In this document: positions 7,151-9,062 of the stretch, in pieces | Layout: every line of letters starts with the position of its first letter | How positions within the stretch are numbered: the stretch's first letter is position 1 | NCBI GenBank assembly: GCA_026398575.1 | Contig: JAPLSP010000029.1 | Location: 1-9,062, forward strand | Direction of reading: 5' to 3' | Source of the DNA: Candidatus Sumerlaeota bacterium | Lineage (GTDB): Bacteria; Sumerlaeota; Sumerlaeia; JADFCT01 | Length of the DNA stretch: 9,062 nucleotides | Position numbers and translations under genes: made by a program | The notes under the pieces: model-generated | Database searches by the model: none | Told to the model about the DNA's origin: nothing | The model's input: only the letters and a program-made list of their open reading frames with translations

Positions 7151-7357
7151 TTATTTCTCTTCCAGTGGAAATACGGGACTGAATGGATCTTCAAATCTAT
7201 ATGGAGTTCCTCGCAATGGATAACAATTCGTCTGCTGAACGTCCTCTTGAATTGAAGAAATGACTACTTCCACCCAATCGCCTTTATGAAAGGGCGTCTC
7301 TTCCAACAATATTTTTCCATCTTCGTTTAGCAGGTACTTTGCTTTGTAAGCCTCCAT
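7151..7357 (-). CDS. Antitoxin-like small protein without a visible toxin partner, 68 aa
   Basis: The product runs from MEAYKAKYLLNEDGKILLEE through HKGDWVEVVI to CYPLRGTPYRFEDPFSPVF. This layout resembles small antitoxins of PIN-type toxin pairs: a short beta-rich N-terminus with a G-x-x-V-E-V-V-I strand, then a linker and a PLRG...Y..PF segment. Assignment is by pattern memory only. The ATG at 7357 is chosen because GGAGGG (7371-7366) sits 8 bases upstream. The frame extends upstream to 7423, but that part is encoded by a repeat unit and is probably not translated. No toxin follows; the permease starts two bases after the stop codon. The gene sits between the ATPase and permease of one transporter, an odd place for an antitoxin, and may have been inserted or may have lost its partner. 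Confidence 0.72.
   Translation of the reverse strand: MEAYKAKYLLNEDGKILLEETPFHKGDWVEVVISSIQEDVQQTNCYPLRGTPYRFEDPFSPVFPLEEK
7157..7163 (-). promoter_or_regulatory. Ribosome binding site of the permease, inside the antitoxin-like gene
   Basis: GGAAGAG on the minus strand lies in the last codons of the small gene, 8 bases before the permease ATG at 7148. Translation of the small gene therefore runs across the permease initiation region. Confidence 0.6.
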
Positions 7358-7390
7358 CTTCTTTGCCCTCCAATCTCCGCGGCCTCTCTC

Positions 7391-7440
7391 AGCGCCAACT
7401 GAAGTTGGAACTACAAGCGCCAACTAAAGTTGGAACTACT
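7391..7440. repeat. Two tandem 25-bp units with a dyad core
   Basis: Unit 1 (7391-7415) and unit 2 (7416-7440) are identical at 23 of 25 positions. Each contains CCAACT, a two-base gap (GA or AA) and AGTTGG, a perfect 6-bp inverted repeat, followed by AACTAC. The sequence lies between the ATPase stop and the small gene's ribosome site. No T-run follows either dyad on either strand, so these are not terminators. They look like a dispersed intergenic repeat family, but only this pair is visible here. Confidence 0.9.
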
Positions 7441-7454
7441 AACGAACTACTAAC
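7433..7454. repeat. 11-bp tandem direct repeat
   Basis: GAACTACTAAC occurs twice back to back (7433-7443 and 7444-7454). The first copy overlaps the end of the second 25-bp unit, and the second ends two bases before the ATPase stop codon. It is probably a decayed or partly duplicated end of the larger repeat. Confidence 0.7.
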
Positions 7455-7455
7455 A

Positions 7456-8937
7456 CTAGCGCGCGGCCAGATGCAGGAGTTGCTCCTGTGTGGCGGTTTT
7501 CATATCTGTGACCTCGCCGGAGATGCGGCCGTCGCGCATCACTAAAATCCGGTTGGACATGCCGAGCGCCTCGGGCAATTCCGACGTGATCATCAGGATC
7601 GCCTTGCCCTGGCGCGCCAGATCGTTCATCAGCAAATAAATCTCATATTTCGCGCCGACGTCTATGCCGCGCGTCGGCTCGTCGAAGATGATGACCTTCG
7701 AGTTGCGTTCGAGCCACTTGGCCAGCACCACCTTTTGCTGATTGCCGCCGGAAAGGTCCTGCGCCGCCTGCTCCTGATCGCGCAGCCGGATGCGCAAGGC
7801 CTGGACGTAATGGCCGAATTGCGCGCGCTCGCGGCTCATGCGGACAAAGCCATAGCGCGACAGCCCCGGCAGATTCGGCAGCCCGAAATTCTCGCGGCAC
7901 GACCGCGCCAGAACCAGCCCCTGGCTCTTGCGGTCCTCCGTCAGCAGGCAGATTCCCGCGCGAATGGCCTCGCGCGGTCCGCGATGCGGCAGCGGGCGGC
8001 CTTCCAGATGGATCGTTCCCGAATCCGGACGGTCCGCGCCGAAGATCAGCCGCGCCGTTTCGGTCCGCCCGGCGCCCACCAGACCGGTCATCCCGAGGAT
8101 TTCGCCGCGCCGCATGTTGAAGGATACATCGCGCACATGGCGCCCGCGGCTCAGATTGCTCACCGAAAGAATCTCGTCGCCAATCGGCGCCGGCTGCTTG
8201 GGGAATTCATGATCCAACTTGCGCCCGACCATCATCTCGATCAGGTTTTCGCGCGTGACCTCCGAGACGGGGAGCGTGCCGATATGGCAGCCGTCGCGCA
8301 TCACCATCACGCGATCGCCAATCTCGAACACCTCGTCCAGGCGATGGCTGATGTAGATCACGCCGATGCCCTGCGCCTTGAGGTCGCGGATAACGCCGAA
8401 AAGCCGCCCGACCTCCTGCGGCGTCAGCGTCGCGCTCGGCTCGTCCATCACGATGACGCGCGCGTTGAGCGACAGCGCCTTGGCAATCTCGACCACCTGC
8501 TGCTGGGCGGTGGTCAATTCCTGGCAGGGGATTTCGGGATTGATCTCGACGCCGATGCGTTGAAACAGCTCGCGCGCCTGGCGCTGTTCCTCGCGCCGCC
8601 GCACGAATCCCGCGCGCGTGCGTTCGTGTCCGAGGAAGATATTTTCGCGCGCGCAGAGCGACGGCACGAGATTGAATTCCTGATAAATGACCGCAATGCC
8701 GGCGCGCTGGGCGTCGGCGGGCCCGGCGATGGAAGCCGCCGCGCCAGCGATCCGGATGACACCACCATCGGGGCGATGCGCGCCGCTCAACACCTTGATC
8801 AGCGTGCTTTTCCCCGCGCCGTTTTCGCCGACCAGCGCCAGCGTCTCGCCCGCGCTCAAATCCAAGTCCACCCCTTGCAGCGCGCGCACGCCGGGGAAGG
8901 ATTTAGAGATGCCCTTCATTTCAAGTAAAAGCGGCAT
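7456..8937 (-). CDS. Sugar ABC transporter ATP-binding protein, RbsA/MglA type (two ABC domains)
   Basis: The double ATPase that powers monosaccharide import; 493 residues from the ATG at 8937, close to the family's usual 500. Domain 1 has Walker A GENGAGKST (37-45), a Q-loop in IYQEFNL (Q86), the divergent signature LTTAQQQ (141-147), Walker B VIVMDEPSATLT (161-172) and the H-loop His198. Domain 2 has a degenerate Walker A GLVGAGRT (285-292), EDRK (334-337), the full signature LSGGNQQ (395-401) and Walker B VIIFDEPTRGID (415-426). Ser452 stands at the H-loop position (TSELPE). A degenerate second site is normal in this family. The sugar cannot be assigned. A TTG at 8943 would add two residues; neither start has a clear ribosome site. 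Downstream on the same strand are the antitoxin-like gene and the permease. No binding protein is encoded in the window. Confidence 0.95.
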   Translation of the reverse strand: MPLLLEMKGISKSFPGVRALQGVDLDLSAGETLALVGENGAGKSTLIKVLSGAHRPDGGVIRIAGAAASIAGPADAQRAGIAVIYQEFNLVPSLCARENIFLGHERTRAGFVRRREEQRQARELFQRIGVEINPEIPCQELTTAQQQVVEIAKALSLNARVIVMDEPSATLTPQEVGRLFGVIRDLKAQGIGVIYISHRLDEVFEIGDRVMVMRDGCHIGTLPVSEVTRENLIEMMVGRKLDHEFPKQPAPIGDEILSVSNLSRGRHVRDVSFNMRRGEILGMTGLVGAGRTETARLIFGADRPDSGTIHLEGRPLPHRGPREAIRAGICLLTEDRKSQGLVLARSCRENFGLPNLPGLSRYGFVRMSRERAQFGHYVQALRIRLRDQEQAAQDLSGGNQQKVVLAKWLERNSKVIIFDEPTRGIDVGAKYEIYLLMNDLARQGKAILMITSELPEALGMSNRILVMRDGRISGEVTDMKTATQEQLLHLAAR

Positions 8938-8950
8938 AGGCAAGGGGCTT

Positions 8951-8985
8951 GGCGCCGATATTTATAAACGAAATTATTTAATGCG
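8951..8985 (-). promoter_or_regulatory. AT-rich promoter-like patch upstream of the sugar transporter
   Basis: Minus-strand reading gives TTAAATAATTTCG then TTTATAAATAT, standing out from the GC-rich surroundings. TATAAA could serve as a -10, but no -35 match lies 17 bases upstream. Next to it, TTGGCGCCGA (8951-8960 region) is a near-perfect dyad (4 of 5 pairs) that could be an operator half-site pair. Both are suggestions from composition and position only. Confidence 0.22.
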
Positions 8986-9012
8986 GATGGGACCAGCGCC
9001 AGCTTTTGGAGT

Positions 9013-9036
9013 AAGGTGGCTCGCCGCCTTCTTTTT
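9013..9036 (+). other. GC-rich hairpin followed by a T-run, in a non-coding right-end segment
   Basis: AAGGTGG (9013-9019) pairs with CCGCCTT (9024-9030) around a CTCG loop, with one G-T pair, and CTTTTT follows on the plus strand. The shape is that of a rho-independent terminator, but no plus-strand gene runs into it within the window. It may instead belong to a dispersed GC-rich repeat family. The rest of 8985-9062 shows no supportable gene. Confidence 0.4.
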
Positions 9037-9062
9037 GGCGTTTCAATGGCCCAGGCGCAAAA

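Noticed and set aside
7358..7423. Extension of the antitoxin-like protein to 90 residues
   Set aside because: The extra N-terminal residues come partly from the 25-bp repeat, while a GGAGGG ribosome site precedes the internal ATG at 7357.
7735..8928. 397-codon plus-strand frame opposite the sugar ATPase
   Set aside because: It is antisense to a complete ABC ATPase; the His/Ala/Arg/Asp-rich product has no family features.

Overview
The window is bacterial chromosome, mostly GC-rich. Almost all coding lies on the minus strand. The two minus-strand blocks look like ordinary chromosomal functions: chromosome condensation plus nucleotide housekeeping (smc, mazG), and monosaccharide import (an RbsA/MglA-type ATPase and an RbsC-type permease). 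The species cannot be named from this sequence. Heptanucleotide tandem repeats inside genes, a 25-bp dyad repeat, an antitoxin-like orphan and a permease with a large extra domain would fit an environmental lineage of the Planctomycetes/Verrucomicrobia or candidate-phylum kind, but this is only inference.

Layout, left to right. Positions 1-300 are clearly more AT-rich than the rest. They hold the possible 3' end of a plus-strand frame (3-128), a sigma70-like promoter (125-153) and a short plus-strand frame (209-334) whose C-terminal residues look like the start of a larger domain. A small plus-strand gene of unknown function follows (306-578). Facing it on the minus strand are mazG (636-1691, or from 1727) and smc (1724-5602), which form a tight pair in the order smc then mazG. 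The 115 bp upstream of smc carries a weak candidate promoter. Next, also on the minus strand and transcribed in the order 8937 to 5718, are the sugar ABC ATPase (7456-8937), a 68-residue antitoxin-like gene (7151-7357) and the permease (5718-7148). About 100 bp separate the ATPase from the antitoxin-like gene and contain two tandem 25-bp dyad units. The last 120 bp (8938-9062) are non-coding, with an AT-rich promoter-like patch and a GC-rich hairpin.

How the genes work together: the ATPase and permease should form one importer that depends on a periplasmic sugar-binding protein, but no such protein is encoded here. The permease carries about 130 extra residues between its first and second membrane helices, which look like part of a periplasmic binding protein. 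SMC acts in chromosome organisation, and MazG removes non-canonical or surplus nucleoside triphosphates. The most unusual structure is the pair of heptamer repeat arrays inside the mazG reading frame, between the two metal-binding motifs of its C-terminal domain. Their period is not a multiple of three, so gain or loss of a unit would switch the frame.
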